A stretch of DNA of 64,000 bases from Arthrobacter sp. MYb213. GTDB lineage: Bacteria; Actinomycetota; Actinomycetes; Actinomycetales; Micrococcaceae. Below the pieces are notes generated by a model. The model did not search any database. It saw nothing but the letters and a program-made list of their open reading frames with translations, and was not told where the DNA came from. Below, piece after piece: positions 45,092-54,201 of the stretch; positions within the stretch are counted from its first letter, which is position 1; every line of letters begins with the position of its first letter. Position numbers and translations under genes: made by a program. The stretch lies in the NCBI RefSeq assembly GCF_002979915.1, contig NZ_PCQA01000001.1:744001-808000 (forward strand), in the 5' to 3' direction.

Positions 45092-45256
45092 GCGAGAGAG
45101 TTACAGATTCCTCAGCGGTGCTGATGAATCCAAGCAAATGGTATTTCGATGAGTAGCGCACTGCCTAGCTCGTCACTACGCAGGCGACAGGCTTTGCTCG
45201 TTGCGCCAGACAGTATAAGTATTGACTCGATTACTGTTTTTTGAGAGCTCAAGTGG

Positions 45257-45616
45257 TTGATCAGACGATGCATGTGGGAACAACCTGCTAAAACTAGCAA
45301 TGCTCGATCTGTCCGACGAAGATTACTAGGCATTCTCTTGACCGTCATACTAATCACGACCTCCCAAGCAGTTTTCATGCTCGAATCTAGCATTGGAGCG
45401 AAGAGTCAATTTGGGTATATTTCAAATCTGATGGTGCACCAAAATTCCCTCGTCCAAGAAAACGCGGACCTTATCTTGTTAAACGAGGTGAATGAATCCG
45501 TTATCGAAAGATACAGGGAAGACAACAAATCCAATGTGGACCATAAGCCACTTGGTCCGATTCCAATTCCCACCGGTCATCTGGGGAGTGGAAACCCGAA
45601 TAAAGCCTTTACTTGA
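45257..45616 (+). CDS. Possible small membrane protein
   Basis: A 119-residue open frame (TTG start, or ATG at 45272). It has a basic N-terminus (SVRRR), one hydrophobic segment LLGILLTVILITTSQAVFML (about residues 24-43), then a hydrophilic tail ending in PIPIPTGHLGSGNP. The composition is protein-like, but there is no clear ribosome-binding site and no family recognised. It might be a remnant of a larger membrane gene after the sortase. Confidence 0.3.
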   Translation: MIRRCMWEQPAKTSNARSVRRRLLGILLTVILITTSQAVFMLESSIGAKSQFGYISNLMVHQNSLVQENADLILLNEVNESVIERYREDNKSNVDHKPLGPIPIPTGHLGSGNPNKAFT

Positions 45617-45909
45617 GCCGTGCTCCTGAAATAATTCCTTATCGCGAAACACCGTGACCTGAAGAACTCCAGCCTTCTGCACTTGCTGAAACGGACTGCG
45701 TAGGCATCAGGCCAGATCCATAACGACCTCAAAAGCATGGTGACTCGAACAAAGTTTGCTTTCTTCTCTACCATCAGTAGCGGAGCGATAGCACTAATCT
45801 CATGGGCTCTCTGACTCATAGTCGAATTAATACGATGCTCGTACTTTCCGCTTGAATCTCATACTATAATCAGATTTTGGGACCACGGAGTCCCGTACTC
45901 GGACCGAAA
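45617..45909. other. Intergenic stretch, no gene supported
   Basis: About 290 bases with only short, unconvincing frames on both strands. The right half is AT-rich and precedes the lysine-rich protein gene, so it should hold that gene's promoter; I could not define -35 and -10 boxes confidently. Confidence 0.4.
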
Positions 45910-45931
45910 ATTCATTGGGGAAAAATTGAAT
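45910..45931 (+). promoter_or_regulatory. TTGGGG ribosome-binding hairpin of the lysine-rich protein gene
   Basis: ATTCA (45910-45914), TTGGGG (45915-45920), AAAAAT, then TGAAT (45927-45931). The 5-bp arms enclose the G-run, and the TTG start codon (45926) is five bases after GGGG, partly inside the 3' arm. The layout is the same as at the pilus adhesin start (39587-39607). Confidence 0.45.
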
Positions 45932-46531
45932 AAACTCGCTCAGCGCGCGCTTGCTCTCATCGCGACCGGCGCACTCGCCTTCTCAGGTATCAGCGCGGCT
46001 ACTGCCGCTTCGCAGCCGTCTGCTATTCCGACCATTAGTGTCTCCGCCGCTAAGAAAACGCCGGCCGTCTCAATCAAGAAGATCGGGACCAAAACGGTCA
46101 AGGGTTCGGCGAAAGCAACCATTAAGCCTAGCTACTCCAAGGCGAAGAACGTAAAAATCAAGTCCGCGCTCTTGAGCGTGACTAAGGGCAAGAAGTCAGT
46201 GGCCAAGAACAAGAAGTCGGTCAAGCTTGCAGCTGGCACGTACAAGGTCACCACCTCGGTCAAATACCAGCTCAAGGGTAAAACCTCGACGGTGAAGAAG
46301 ACTCAGACCTTGCTGGTCAAGAAAGCCGTCACGAAGAAGTCGGTGAAGATGAACGGCAAGGTCAAGAATTGTCCTGCTGGCTACCCGGTGAAGGGAAACC
46401 GTACCGGTAGCAAGAATGAGTGGAAGTACCACGTGAAGGATCAGCGCTTCTACAACATCACCAAGCCAGAAGAATGCTTCAAGACCGCTTCGGATGCTCG
46501 CAAGGCCGGCTACCGCGCGTCAAAGATCTAA
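45926..46531 (+). CDS. Secreted lysine-rich protein with small C-terminal Cys domain
   Basis: A 201-residue protein with a TTG start. A signal peptide (LAQRALALIATGALAFSGISAATAAS) ends near residue 28. Residues 40-145 are very Lys/Ser/Thr/Val-rich and beta-like (SVKLAAGTYKVTTSVKYQLK), resembling a single Ig-like surface domain. The C-terminal 50 residues contain two Cys and the pattern YHVKDQRFYNITKPEECF...AGYRASK. This is seen at the C-terminus of various secreted actinobacterial proteins, where it probably serves as a wall-binding or stabilising module. The high positive charge suggests binding to teichoic or teichuronic polymers or DNA. It is monocistronic with a strong terminator. Confidence 0.75.
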   Translation: MNKLAQRALALIATGALAFSGISAATAASQPSAIPTISVSAAKKTPAVSIKKIGTKTVKGSAKATIKPSYSKAKNVKIKSALLSVTKGKKSVAKNKKSVKLAAGTYKVTTSVKYQLKGKTSTVKKTQTLLVKKAVTKKSVKMNGKVKNCPAGYPVKGNRTGSKNEWKYHVKDQRFYNITKPEECFKTASDARKAGYRASKI

Positions 46532-46576
46532 CACTTCTTATGAAGCCCGTATCACTCGGCGCATGACACAAAAATA

Positions 46577-46612
46577 AACTCGGCTACTTCCCCAAAAGGA
46601 AGTAGCCGAGTT
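46577..46612. terminator. Bidirectional terminator between the lysine-rich protein gene and ilvC
   Basis: A perfect 15-bp stem (AACTCGGCTACTTCC and its inverse) with loop CCAAAA, followed on the plus strand by CATTTTATTT and on the minus strand by TATTTTTG. It serves both convergent genes. Confidence 0.9.
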
Positions 46613-46650
46613 CATTTTATTTGTTGGTGATTACGTGTGTAACGCGGAGC

Positions 46651-47694
<1,044 letters not shown>

Positions 47695-47746
47695 TTAGGT
47701 TTTCTTCGACAAAGAAGTGTGTTGTTAAAAGTGTATTTGGTAGTGC

Positions 47747-48265
47747 TTAGGCGGAAAGGGTTTTCAGTGCCCTGTCGCTCATCGATTTAGCTCCGCGTCC
47801 CACGGCCAAGGTACCGGCCTGGACAATCTCGCGGATGCCAAATGGTTCAAGGACCGCCAGCAGTGCATCGATCTTTCCGGCGTTACCGGTAGCTTCGATG
47901 ACCAGTGAATCCTGCGCCACGTCGATGACGGAGGCACGGAAGAGCTCGGCGGCCTGAGTCACCTGCAGGCGCGTTGCTGCGTCTGCACGGACCTTGACCA
48001 TGATGTGATCGCGTTGCACCGAGGTTTCCGGTAGCAACTCCACGATCTTGATGACGTTGATCAGCTTGTTCAGCTGCTTGGTGACCTGCTCCAGGGAATC
48101 CCCTTCGGCGTCAACCACCACGGTCATGCGGCTAATTCCCTCAATTTCGGTGGGACCCACCGCGAGCGAATGAATGTTGAATGCGCGGCGGGCGAAGAGG
48201 CTGGCTACTCGGGTGAGTACGCCGGGAACGTCTTCGACAAGTACCGACAGCGTATGCTTTGCCAT
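47747..48265 (-). CDS. ilvN: Acetolactate synthase small (regulatory) subunit
   Basis: A 172-residue regulatory subunit that activates IlvB and confers valine feedback inhibition. It has an N-terminal ACT domain (LSVLVEDVPGVLTRVASLFARR, then FNIHSLAVGPTE) and a C-terminal ALS_ss_C domain (LEPFGIREIVQAGTLAVGRG). It starts three bases after the ilvB stop, so it is translationally coupled, as usual for this complex. Confidence 0.96.
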   Translation of the reverse strand: MAKHTLSVLVEDVPGVLTRVASLFARRAFNIHSLAVGPTEIEGISRMTVVVDAEGDSLEQVTKQLNKLINVIKIVELLPETSVQRDHIMVKVRADAATRLQVTQAAELFRASVIDVAQDSLVIEATGNAGKIDALLAVLEPFGIREIVQAGTLAVGRGAKSMSDRALKTLSA

Positions 48266-48268
48266 GTT

Positions 48269-50152
48269 CTAGTCTTCCTCTTCCCAGACTGGGGTCATAC
48301 CCTTAGCGATTTGAATCTGATCATTGCTCACTCCTGATGGGACCATTGGCCACACCATGGAATCAGCGGAGACCACGAAGTCAATCACTACCGGACGATC
48401 ATTGATTTCCAAGGCCTTTTGGATGGTCGCGTCGATGTCCTCGTCGCGTTCACACCGCAGGCCCACACAACCGTAGGCATCTGCCAGCTTCACGAAGTCA
48501 GGCACTCGTGCGGTTCCGTGACCGGTGTTCAAATCGGTGTTGGAGTAGCGCGAGTTGTAGAACAGCGTCTGCCACTGGCGAACCATGCCCAGCGAGGAGT
48601 TGTTGATGATGGCAACCTTGATAGGGATCTGGTTGATGACGCAAGTGGCCAACTCTTGGTTGGTCATCTGGAAGCAACCGTCTCCATCAATCGCCCACAC
48701 CACACGGTCTGGCTGGGCTACCTTGGCGCCCATTGCTGCAGGTACCGAGTAGCCCATGGTGCCAAGGCCTGCGGAGTTCAGCCATGAGCGCGGACGCTCA
48801 TACTTCACGAACTGCGCCGCCCACATCTGGTGCTGGCCCACGCCGGCGACATAGACCGCCTCTGGACCGGTCAGTGCGCCGATCCGTTCAATCACGTTCT
48901 GTGGAGCCGAAAGCCCATCATGAGTTTCGGTGTAACCAATCGGGTAGGTATCACGCAGACGGTTGAGCAGTGCCCACCAGCCGGTGAGATCCTGTGGCTT
49001 GTCGGTTTCAAAACGCGTAGCGCAGGCTTCTTGTAGCTGCGGGATGATTTCATCCAGCGAACCAACTATGGGCACATCCGCAGTGCGGTTCTTTGAAATT
49101 TCGGCCGGGTCAATATCGGCGTGAATCACCTTCGCGTTAGGGGCGAAGGATGGAAGTACTCCGGTGACGCGGTCATCAAAACGTGCGCCCAGAGTAATCA
49201 GCAGGTCTGATTGCTGTAAGGCAGTTACCGCGGACACCGCGCCGTGCATGCCAGGCATGCCGACGTGCTGCTCGTGACTATCCGGGAACGCACCGCGTGC
49301 GGTCAGAGTAGTGACCACCGGGGCGTTGATGAACTCGGCAAAAGCCTTCAGCTCCTCATGCGCGTTGGCCTTGATCACGCCACCACCCACGTAGAGCACC
49401 GGACGGTTTGCGCTAGCGATCAGCTTGGCGGCTTCACGCAGCTGCTTGTTATGCCCCTTGGTCACCACACGGTAACCGGGGATGTCCACCTTCGGTGGCC
49501 AAGAGAACGTCATGTCCCCCTGCTGGGCATCCTTGGTGATATCTACCAGCACCGGACCGGGACGTCCGGTCTGTGCGAGGTAGAAGGCACTTGCCATAAC
49601 TCGTGGAATTTCTTCTGGATTTGTCACCAAAAAAGCGTGCTTGGTAATTGGCATCGTGATGCCAACAATGTCCGCTTCTTGGAACGCGTCCGAGCCAATA
49701 AATGCGCTGTGTACCTGGCCGGTAATTGCCACCATTGGAACCGAGTCCATGTTGGCATCTGCTAGCGCGGTGACGAGGTTGGTTGCACCCGGACCGGAGG
49801 TGGCAATACAAACGCCCACTTCACCGGAAACCATGGCGTAACCCTGTGCGGCGTGGCCTGCACCCTGTTCATGGCGAACCAAAACGTGATTAATTTTGGT
49901 CGAATCCATTAGTGGATCATAGGTAGGAAGGATGGCCCCACCTGGTAATCCGAAGACGTCCTTGACGCCTAGTTCTTCCAACGAGCGGACGATGGCTTGT
50001 GACCCCGTCATCTTTGTGGGAGCGACGATATTATTCGGACCCTGTACCGGGTTCGAAGCTTCCACGACGGAAGAGACAGCGGTGGCGGCATCCTTTGATC
50101 GATTGATTGATTTCGCAACCGAGGCCGGATTGGCTGGTGTTGAGTTGCTCAT
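48269..50152 (-). CDS. ilvB: Acetolactate synthase large subunit
   Basis: A ThDP-, FAD- and Mg-dependent catalytic subunit that condenses pyruvate with pyruvate or 2-oxobutyrate. The chosen ATG gives 627 residues, with AAGGAAAGGG five bases before it. An in-frame start 60 bases upstream lies inside the attenuator and is not supported. Signatures: [14 protein letters not shown] near residue 72, the catalytic Glu in [16 protein letters not shown], and the ThDP/Mg motif [21 protein letters not shown]. The N-terminal 50 residues are a disordered Ser/Ala-rich extension typical of actinobacterial IlvB. Expression is controlled by the leader peptide and attenuator upstream. Confidence 0.96.
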   Translation of the reverse strand: MSNSTPANPASVAKSINRSKDAATAVSSVVEASNPVQGPNNIVAPTKMTGSQAIVRSLEELGVKDVFGLPGGAILPTYDPLMDSTKINHVLVRHEQGAGHAAQGYAMVSGEVGVCIATSGPGATNLVTALADANMDSVPMVAITGQVHSAFIGSDAFQEADIVGITMPITKHAFLVTNPEEIPRVMASAFYLAQTGRPGPVLVDITKDAQQGDMTFSWPPKVDIPGYRVVTKGHNKQLREAAKLIASANRPVLYVGGGVIKANAHEELKAFAEFINAPVVTTLTARGAFPDSHEQHVGMPGMHGAVSAVTALQQSDLLITLGARFDDRVTGVLPSFAPNAKVIHADIDPAEISKNRTADVPIVGSLDEIIPQLQEACATRFETDKPQDLTGWWALLNRLRDTYPIGYTETHDGLSAPQNVIERIGALTGPEAVYVAGVGQHQMWAAQFVKYERPRSWLNSAGLGTMGYSVPAAMGAKVAQPDRVVWAIDGDGCFQMTNQELATCVINQIPIKVAIINNSSLGMVRQWQTLFYNSRYSNTDLNTGHGTARVPDFVKLADAYGCVGLRCERDEDIDATIQKALEINDRPVVIDFVVSADSMVWPMVPSGVSNDQIQIAKGMTPVWEEED

Positions 50153-50189
50153 CGGGACCCTTTCCTTTTCTATCTCTTCGTTAGCGCAT

Positions 50190-50266
50190 AAAAAACGCCC
50201 CGCGGCCGTCACTGTTGACGAAAGGGGGCTGGCGCGTTACCGACGTTCTGTCCTAGTGGACAACGT
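50190..50266 (-). promoter_or_regulatory. Transcription attenuator of ilvBNC
   Basis: Right after the leader-peptide stop, the transcript can form a hairpin at 50243-50266 (ACGTT, GTCC, loop, GGAC, AACGT, with a 2-base bulge). Further on, a terminator-like G/C-rich stem (about 50194-50238, with AACGC/GCGTT at its base and CGTC/GACG at its tip) is followed on the minus strand by TTTTTT (50190-50195). This hairpin-plus-U-tract arrangement between a BCAA-codon leader and ilvB is the classic attenuator design. Confidence 0.75.
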
Positions 50267-50267
50267 T

Positions 50268-50315
50268 TCAGGCTTCGCGCCTGATAACTAGTAGAACCTC
50301 GATGGTTGTTTGCAT
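50268..50315 (-). CDS. ilv leader peptide (15 residues)
   Basis: ATG at 50315 to TGA at 50268 encodes MQTTIEVLLVIRREA. Six of the seven residues from position 5 to 11 are Ile, Val or Leu (I-E-V-L-L-V-I). Ribosome stalling at these codons when charged tRNAs are scarce would alter folding of the attenuator that begins two bases after the stop. A GGTGGAG sequence lies 12 bases upstream as a weak ribosome-binding site. Leader peptides of this kind are known in front of ilvBNC in Corynebacterium and of ilv operons in enterobacteria. Confidence 0.8.
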   Translation of the reverse strand: MQTTIEVLLVIRREA

Positions 50316-50364
50316 ATCTCTAGTTTTCTCCACCCGGAGGGAAAGAGCAACTGGAGACCCCTGT

Positions 50365-50383
50365 CATCTCATTATATGAGATG
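50365..50383 (-). promoter_or_regulatory. ilvB promoter with overlapping operator dyad
   Basis: CATCTCATTATATGAGATG is a near-perfect 19-bp palindrome. Its core TCTCA-ttata-TGAGA has the same arms and spacing as the leuB dyad. On the minus strand it contains TATAAT (50376-50371), a consensus -10, giving a start near 50364 and a leader of about 50 bases before the leader peptide. No good -35 is seen. A protein bound here would block RNA polymerase directly. Confidence 0.7.
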
Positions 50384-50389
50384 AATGTC

Positions 50390-50421
50390 CATTGGTTGGA
50401 CGCGTTGGCGTCCAACCAATG
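50390..50421 (-). terminator. Stem-loop terminator after ilvD
   Basis: A perfect 14-bp stem (CATTGGTTGGACGC and its inverse) with loop GTTG, 18 bases past the ilvD stop and just upstream of the ilvB promoter. Confidence 0.85.
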
Positions 50422-50438
50422 ACTTTTACAAGTTCTTC

Positions 50439-52142
50439 TTAGCCACAGTAGGCGCCGGTTGACGCCGAGTTGACTAGTTTGACGTACTTGCCGAGCACGC
50501 CGGTGGAGAATTTAGCCGGTAGTGGTTCCCAGCCAACCTTGCGAGCTTCCAGCTCGGCAGGATCAACCAGTAGGTCAAAGCTACGCGCGTCAATATCCAC
50601 GCGGATCTTATCCCCATCCTTGACGAAGGCGATTGGCCCACCGTCAACGGCTTCCGGAGCGACGTGTCCAATACATAAACCGGTGGTTCCTCCGGAGAAG
50701 CGACCATCGGTCAGTAGCAACACATCCTTGCCAAGTCCCGCGCCCTTGATGGCACCGGTAATGGCAAGCATTTCGCGCATCCCTGGTCCACCCTTTGGCC
50801 CTTCGTAGCGGATGACCACGACGTCCCCTGCATGAATTTCGCCAGCATCCAATGCCGCCAGTGCACCCTGCTCGCGTTCAAACACGCGGGCGGTACCCTC
50901 AAAAACGTCAGCATCAAAGCCCGCGGACTTCACCACAGCGCCTTCCGGCGCCAGCGAACCATGCAGCACGGTCACACCGCCGGTCTTGTGGATCGGATTG
51001 TCCACGGCGCGAAGGATCTTGCCGTCTGGATCTGGTGGAGCAATATGCGCCAAGTTTTCTGCCATCGTCTTGCCGGTGACGGTCATGCAGTCCCCGTGCA
51101 ACAGTCCAGCATCTAGCAGTGCCTTCATGACCACCGGAACACCGCCGATACGGTCCAAGTCATTCATCACGTAGCGGCCAAATGGCTTCAGGTCCGCTAG
51201 GTGCGGAACCTTGTCACCAATGCGGTTGAAGTCTGACAGGCTCAGTTCAACTTCGGCTTCGCGGGCAATGGCCAGCAGGTGGAGCACCGCATTGGTGGAA
51301 CCACCAAAGGCCATCATCACGGCAATGGCGTTTTCAAAAGCTTTTTTAGTCATGATGTCGCGGGCACGGATACCCTTACGCAGCATCTCCACGACGGCCT
51401 CGCCGGACTTGTGCGCGAACATGTCGCGGCGGCGGTCCGGGGATGGTGGGGCAGCCGAGCCAGGCAGGGACATGCCCAGCGCCTCGCCAATGGATGCCAT
51501 GGTGTTGGCTGTGTACATGCCACCGCAGGCCCCTTCGCCCGGGCAGATGGCACGTTCAATACGGCCTAAGTCTTCTTCGCTCATCTTGCCGGCGGCGCAA
51601 GCACCCACCGCTTCGAAGGCGTCAATCAGGGTGACATCTTTTTCGGTGCCATCTTCTAGCTTGACCCAGCCGGGCATGATGGAACCGGCGTAAAGGAATA
51701 CCGAGGAAAGATTGAGTCGGGCTGCGGCCATCAGCATGCCCGGTAGCGACTTGTCACAGCCAGCTAGCAGGACCGAACCGTCGAGGCGCTCGGCCATCAC
51801 GACGGTTTCTACCGAGTCGGCAATGACTTCGCGGGAAACCAGCGAGAAGTGCATTCCCTCATGGCCCATGGAAATACCATCGGAGACCGAGATGGTTCCG
51901 AACTGCATGGGGAACCCTCCCCCAGCATGAACACCTTCTTTGGCGCCTTGCGCCAAGCGGTTCAGCGAAAGGTTACAAGGGGTAATTTCATTCCACGAAC
52001 TGGCAATGCCAATTTGCGGTTTAGCGAAGTCATCGTCTCCCATGCCGACCGCACGCAACATGCCGCGTGCTGGGGCAGCGTGGATACCATCGGTGACCAC
52101 ACGTGAACGTGGTTTGATATCTGGGGCTGTATCCTGGCTCAT
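50439..52142 (-). CDS. ilvD: Dihydroxy-acid dehydratase
   Basis: An iron-sulfur enzyme that dehydrates 2,3-dihydroxy-3-methylbutanoate and its homologue in valine, leucine and isoleucine synthesis. From the chosen ATG it has 567 residues and begins [19 protein letters not shown], then [20 protein letters not shown] as the family does. [39 protein letters not shown] and [20 protein letters not shown] are signatures with cluster-binding Cys. A longer in-frame reading to 52313 lacks homology and is rejected. A TAGAAT -10 lies seven bases before the ATG, so the mRNA is probably leaderless. Confidence 0.96.
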   Translation of the reverse strand: MSQDTAPDIKPRSRVVTDGIHAAPARGMLRAVGMGDDDFAKPQIGIASSWNEITPCNLSLNRLAQGAKEGVHAGGGFPMQFGTISVSDGISMGHEGMHFSLVSREVIADSVETVVMAERLDGSVLLAGCDKSLPGMLMAAARLNLSSVFLYAGSIMPGWVKLEDGTEKDVTLIDAFEAVGACAAGKMSEEDLGRIERAICPGEGACGGMYTANTMASIGEALGMSLPGSAAPPSPDRRRDMFAHKSGEAVVEMLRKGIRARDIMTKKAFENAIAVMMAFGGSTNAVLHLLAIAREAEVELSLSDFNRIGDKVPHLADLKPFGRYVMNDLDRIGGVPVVMKALLDAGLLHGDCMTVTGKTMAENLAHIAPPDPDGKILRAVDNPIHKTGGVTVLHGSLAPEGAVVKSAGFDADVFEGTARVFEREQGALAALDAGEIHAGDVVVIRYEGPKGGPGMREMLAITGAIKGAGLGKDVLLLTDGRFSGGTTGLCIGHVAPEAVDGGPIAFVKDGDKIRVDIDARSFDLLVDPAELEARKVGWEPLPAKFSTGVLGKYVKLVNSASTGAYCG

Positions 52143-52155
52143 ATTTGAGATTCTA
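52137..52155 (-). promoter_or_regulatory. Leaderless promoter and third TCTCA/TGAG dyad at the ilvD start
   Basis: On the minus strand TAGAAT (52155-52150) is followed by CTCAAAT and then the ATG at 52142, placing the transcription start at or next to the start codon. TCTCA-aata-TGAGC (52150-52137) overlaps both, resembling the leuB and ilvB dyads but with a 4-base spacer and one changed end base. A possible -35 TTGTCC lies at a long 19-base spacing. Confidence 0.5.
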
Positions 52156-52229
52156 GTAGTCAATATGACCAATTGGACAACCCATGACGCGACAATGACA
52201 TATTTCGCTATGCGAGGAGACTGATCAAT

Positions 52230-52721
52230 TTGTCCATCAAAGTCGGTAGAGTGGAAGTTATGGACCCACGCCCAGACGAAAATCCTACCGACCACGTCAA
52301 GCGCCTCCTCCACGAGGCCTTTGACTCACAGATCCCAAACTTCGCCAGCTATAACTTGGTGGCAGGTACCGGCATCGCCGGATCGGGAGGCTTGAAGGTC
52401 ATTGGATATCGACGTCAGCCAGCGGAACTAGTCCTCGCACCGGTTTCTTCAACCAATCTTTCAGCCTCAGAAGCGGCCATCACCATTAACAACACCAACG
52501 TGAATCAGCTGGCGCTGCTCAACGATGGTGGTTATGAAGTTGCTACGTCCACCGGACGCGTATTCCGTTTCGCTATCCCGGGCACCCCAAGCATTGACGT
52601 ACATGTTGATGATGCGGTCAGCGTTGGCGCGGTCATTGATCAAGAAATTGATGCGCGAGATTTCGCGGATTTCATGGATCACTTCATGAATACCATCGAG
52701 GGTACCGAAAGCTTCGTTTAA
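52230..52721 (+). CDS. Conserved protein of unknown function
   Basis: A 163-residue soluble protein, divergent from ilvD. The TTG start at 52230 is favoured because GAGGAG lies ten bases upstream; an ATG ten codons later is an alternative. The sequence has [16 protein letters not shown], a Ser/Ala/Asn-rich beta-like middle and an acidic C-terminal helix [17 protein letters not shown]. No signal peptide, membrane segment or catalytic motif is recognised. It is a monocistronic unit with a very stable terminator. Confidence 0.6.
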   Translation: MSIKVGRVEVMDPRPDENPTDHVKRLLHEAFDSQIPNFASYNLVAGTGIAGSGGLKVIGYRRQPAELVLAPVSSTNLSASEAAITINNTNVNQLALLNDGGYEVATSTGRVFRFAIPGTPSIDVHVDDAVSVGAVIDQEIDARDFADFMDHFMNTIEGTESFV

Positions 52722-52747
52722 ACGACTTTCTTTTTGACTGCAAACAG

Positions 52748-52786
52748 CGATGTGGCGCAACGACCTATAGTCGTTGCGCCACATCG
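52748..52786. terminator. Bidirectional terminator, perfect 17-bp stem
   Basis: CGATGTGGCGCAACGAC and its exact inverse with loop CTATA lie between convergent genes (52721 and 52840). Confidence 0.85.
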
Positions 52787-52839
52787 GTCTTCAGACGGAG
52801 TTCACCGCACCGTCAAAGCTTCGCTTGGACCAAACCGAG

Positions 52840-54201
52840 CTAAAGTGACACGGAGTTTAGTAATCCCTTGGCCCGGTAGGTCCCATCAATCACCGTGTCG
52901 AGGTTGCTGATCCATGACAGGTCTAGTCGGGTGTGCACCGTATGTACAAAGATCAGATCTGCACCGAAGTCACGCGGGTTCGGATATCCCGACACATGGA
53001 ACTCCCCCAGAATTATGGGTCCAGCAAAGTGATGATCATGGAATCCAACGTCGGCCCCTGATCTCAGCAACAAATCCATGACTGCTAGCGCTGGCGAGCC
53101 AAATAGGTCCGCGGTGTCGGTGTGATTGGACAAGCCGATGACCAACACTTTTGAGGCGGAGAGCTCTTTGCCCAAATCCGCGAGCACACGCGCGCAACGT
53201 TCCACTACCAGCGACGGACGCCGTTTATTGGAGGCCATCGCCGCTTCAAGCACAGGAAACTCGACATCATAGGTCTCTGATTGGCTGAGCAAATGATGCG
53301 GGTCAAAGGGTAGCTCGTAACCACCTGTGCCCGAGCCTGCAGTGAAGCCCAAAGCGTCATCAGGATTAAGATTGGCCGAATCCAGTACCTCTGCGATGGA
53401 AATGTCGTGCGCCGAGCAGGCTTGCGCAAATTCGTTAGCCAGCGCGGTATTCACCGCACGGTAGGCCGTTTCGAAGAGCTTGGTCATCTCGGCGGCTTCA
53501 AGGCCATTAGTACGTTGTACTTTTACTACTCCACGTCCAAAAAATTTCACTGCGGCTTCCCGGCACAAGTTGGTGTAACCACCGACTAGTCGTGGCGCAT
53601 GAATATTAATCGGATGAGGTAAGACCGTGTCAGCTCGTTCTGGACTGAAGGCCACCTGAATATCGATGCCTGGCTCCAAGGAACGTTTGCGCAAAGGCTC
53701 CACAATCAGTTCGCGCGTACCACCGGCATATGTTGTCGTGGTTAACACGATGAGCTGGCCTGGTGACGCCGCGTTCACCACGAGGTTGCAGGCATGGCGC
53801 AGAGGTAAATAGTCTGGGGCATCATTTTCAATTAATTCTGTAGGTACGCAGATAATGACCACTGCTGCTTTTGAAAGCTGTGCCTGGTTGGCGGACAGCT
53901 TCAGCAGGTGTGTGTCCATTGCGTGAGCGATCCGCTTGTTTTCGAGCAAAGTCAAGCTCGTAGACCCACTGGCGACCTCTGCAAGTCGGGACTCAGAGAC
54001 ATCAAAACCGAGCATCCGATCTTTGTAGATGCAATGCTTTTGAAGGGTCCGTAATCCAACCGGTCCCAGACCGACCACGGCGAGGTCATACTCAAATTTA
54101 TTGTCTCCGTGCGGATGCTCGAGAACTAGTTTATGCGCCAAGGCTCCGGTACCGGCTATGCCTGGCAGTCCGGGTATTCCCAAAATATTCCGTACAGTCA
54201 T
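52840..54201 (-). CDS. UDP-glucose/GDP-mannose dehydrogenase-like protein lacking the catalytic cysteine
   Basis: A 453-residue protein from the ATG at 54201, preceded by TTGGGGG seven bases upstream; a longer in-frame reading has no homology. It has a Rossmann motif VVGLGPVGLRTLQK near residue 42, VAFSPERADTVLPH near residue 165, and KLFETAYRAVNTALANEFAQ near residue 220 with the Lys and Asn of the active site. The segment aligned with GGHCIAVDP of true enzymes reads GGYELPFDP, so the nucleophilic Cys is absent. It therefore cannot use the usual thiohemiacetal route and may be a one-step dehydrogenase, a decarboxylase-like enzyme or a regulatory homologue. It is an isolated gene. Confidence 0.75.
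   Translation of the reverse strand: MTVRNILGIPGLPGIAGTGALAHKLVLEHPHGDNKFEYDLAVVGLGPVGLRTLQKHCIYKDRMLGFDVSESRLAEVASGSTSLTLLENKRIAHAMDTHLLKLSANQAQLSKAAVVIICVPTELIENDAPDYLPLRHACNLVVNAASPGQLIVLTTTTYAGGTRELIVEPLRKRSLEPGIDIQVAFSPERADTVLPHPINIHAPRLVGGYTNLCREAAVKFFGRGVVKVQRTNGLEAAEMTKLFETAYRAVNTALANEFAQACSAHDISIAEVLDSANLNPDDALGFTAGSGTGGYELPFDPHHLLSQSETYDVEFPVLEAAMASNKRRPSLVVERCARVLADLGKELSASKVLVIGLSNHTDTADLFGSPALAVMDLLLRSGADVGFHDHHFAGPIILGEFHVSGYPNPRDFGADLIFVHTVHTRLDLSWISNLDTVIDGTYRAKGLLNSVSL

Noticed and set aside
50153-50212. Longer N-terminus for ilvB starting at 50212
   Set aside because: It would begin inside the attenuator hairpin; the ATG at 50152 has a good ribosome-binding site and a family-like start.
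52143-52313. 57-residue N-terminal extension of ilvD
   Set aside because: It overlaps the divergent promoter and the start of the opposite gene and has no similarity to dihydroxy-acid dehydratases.
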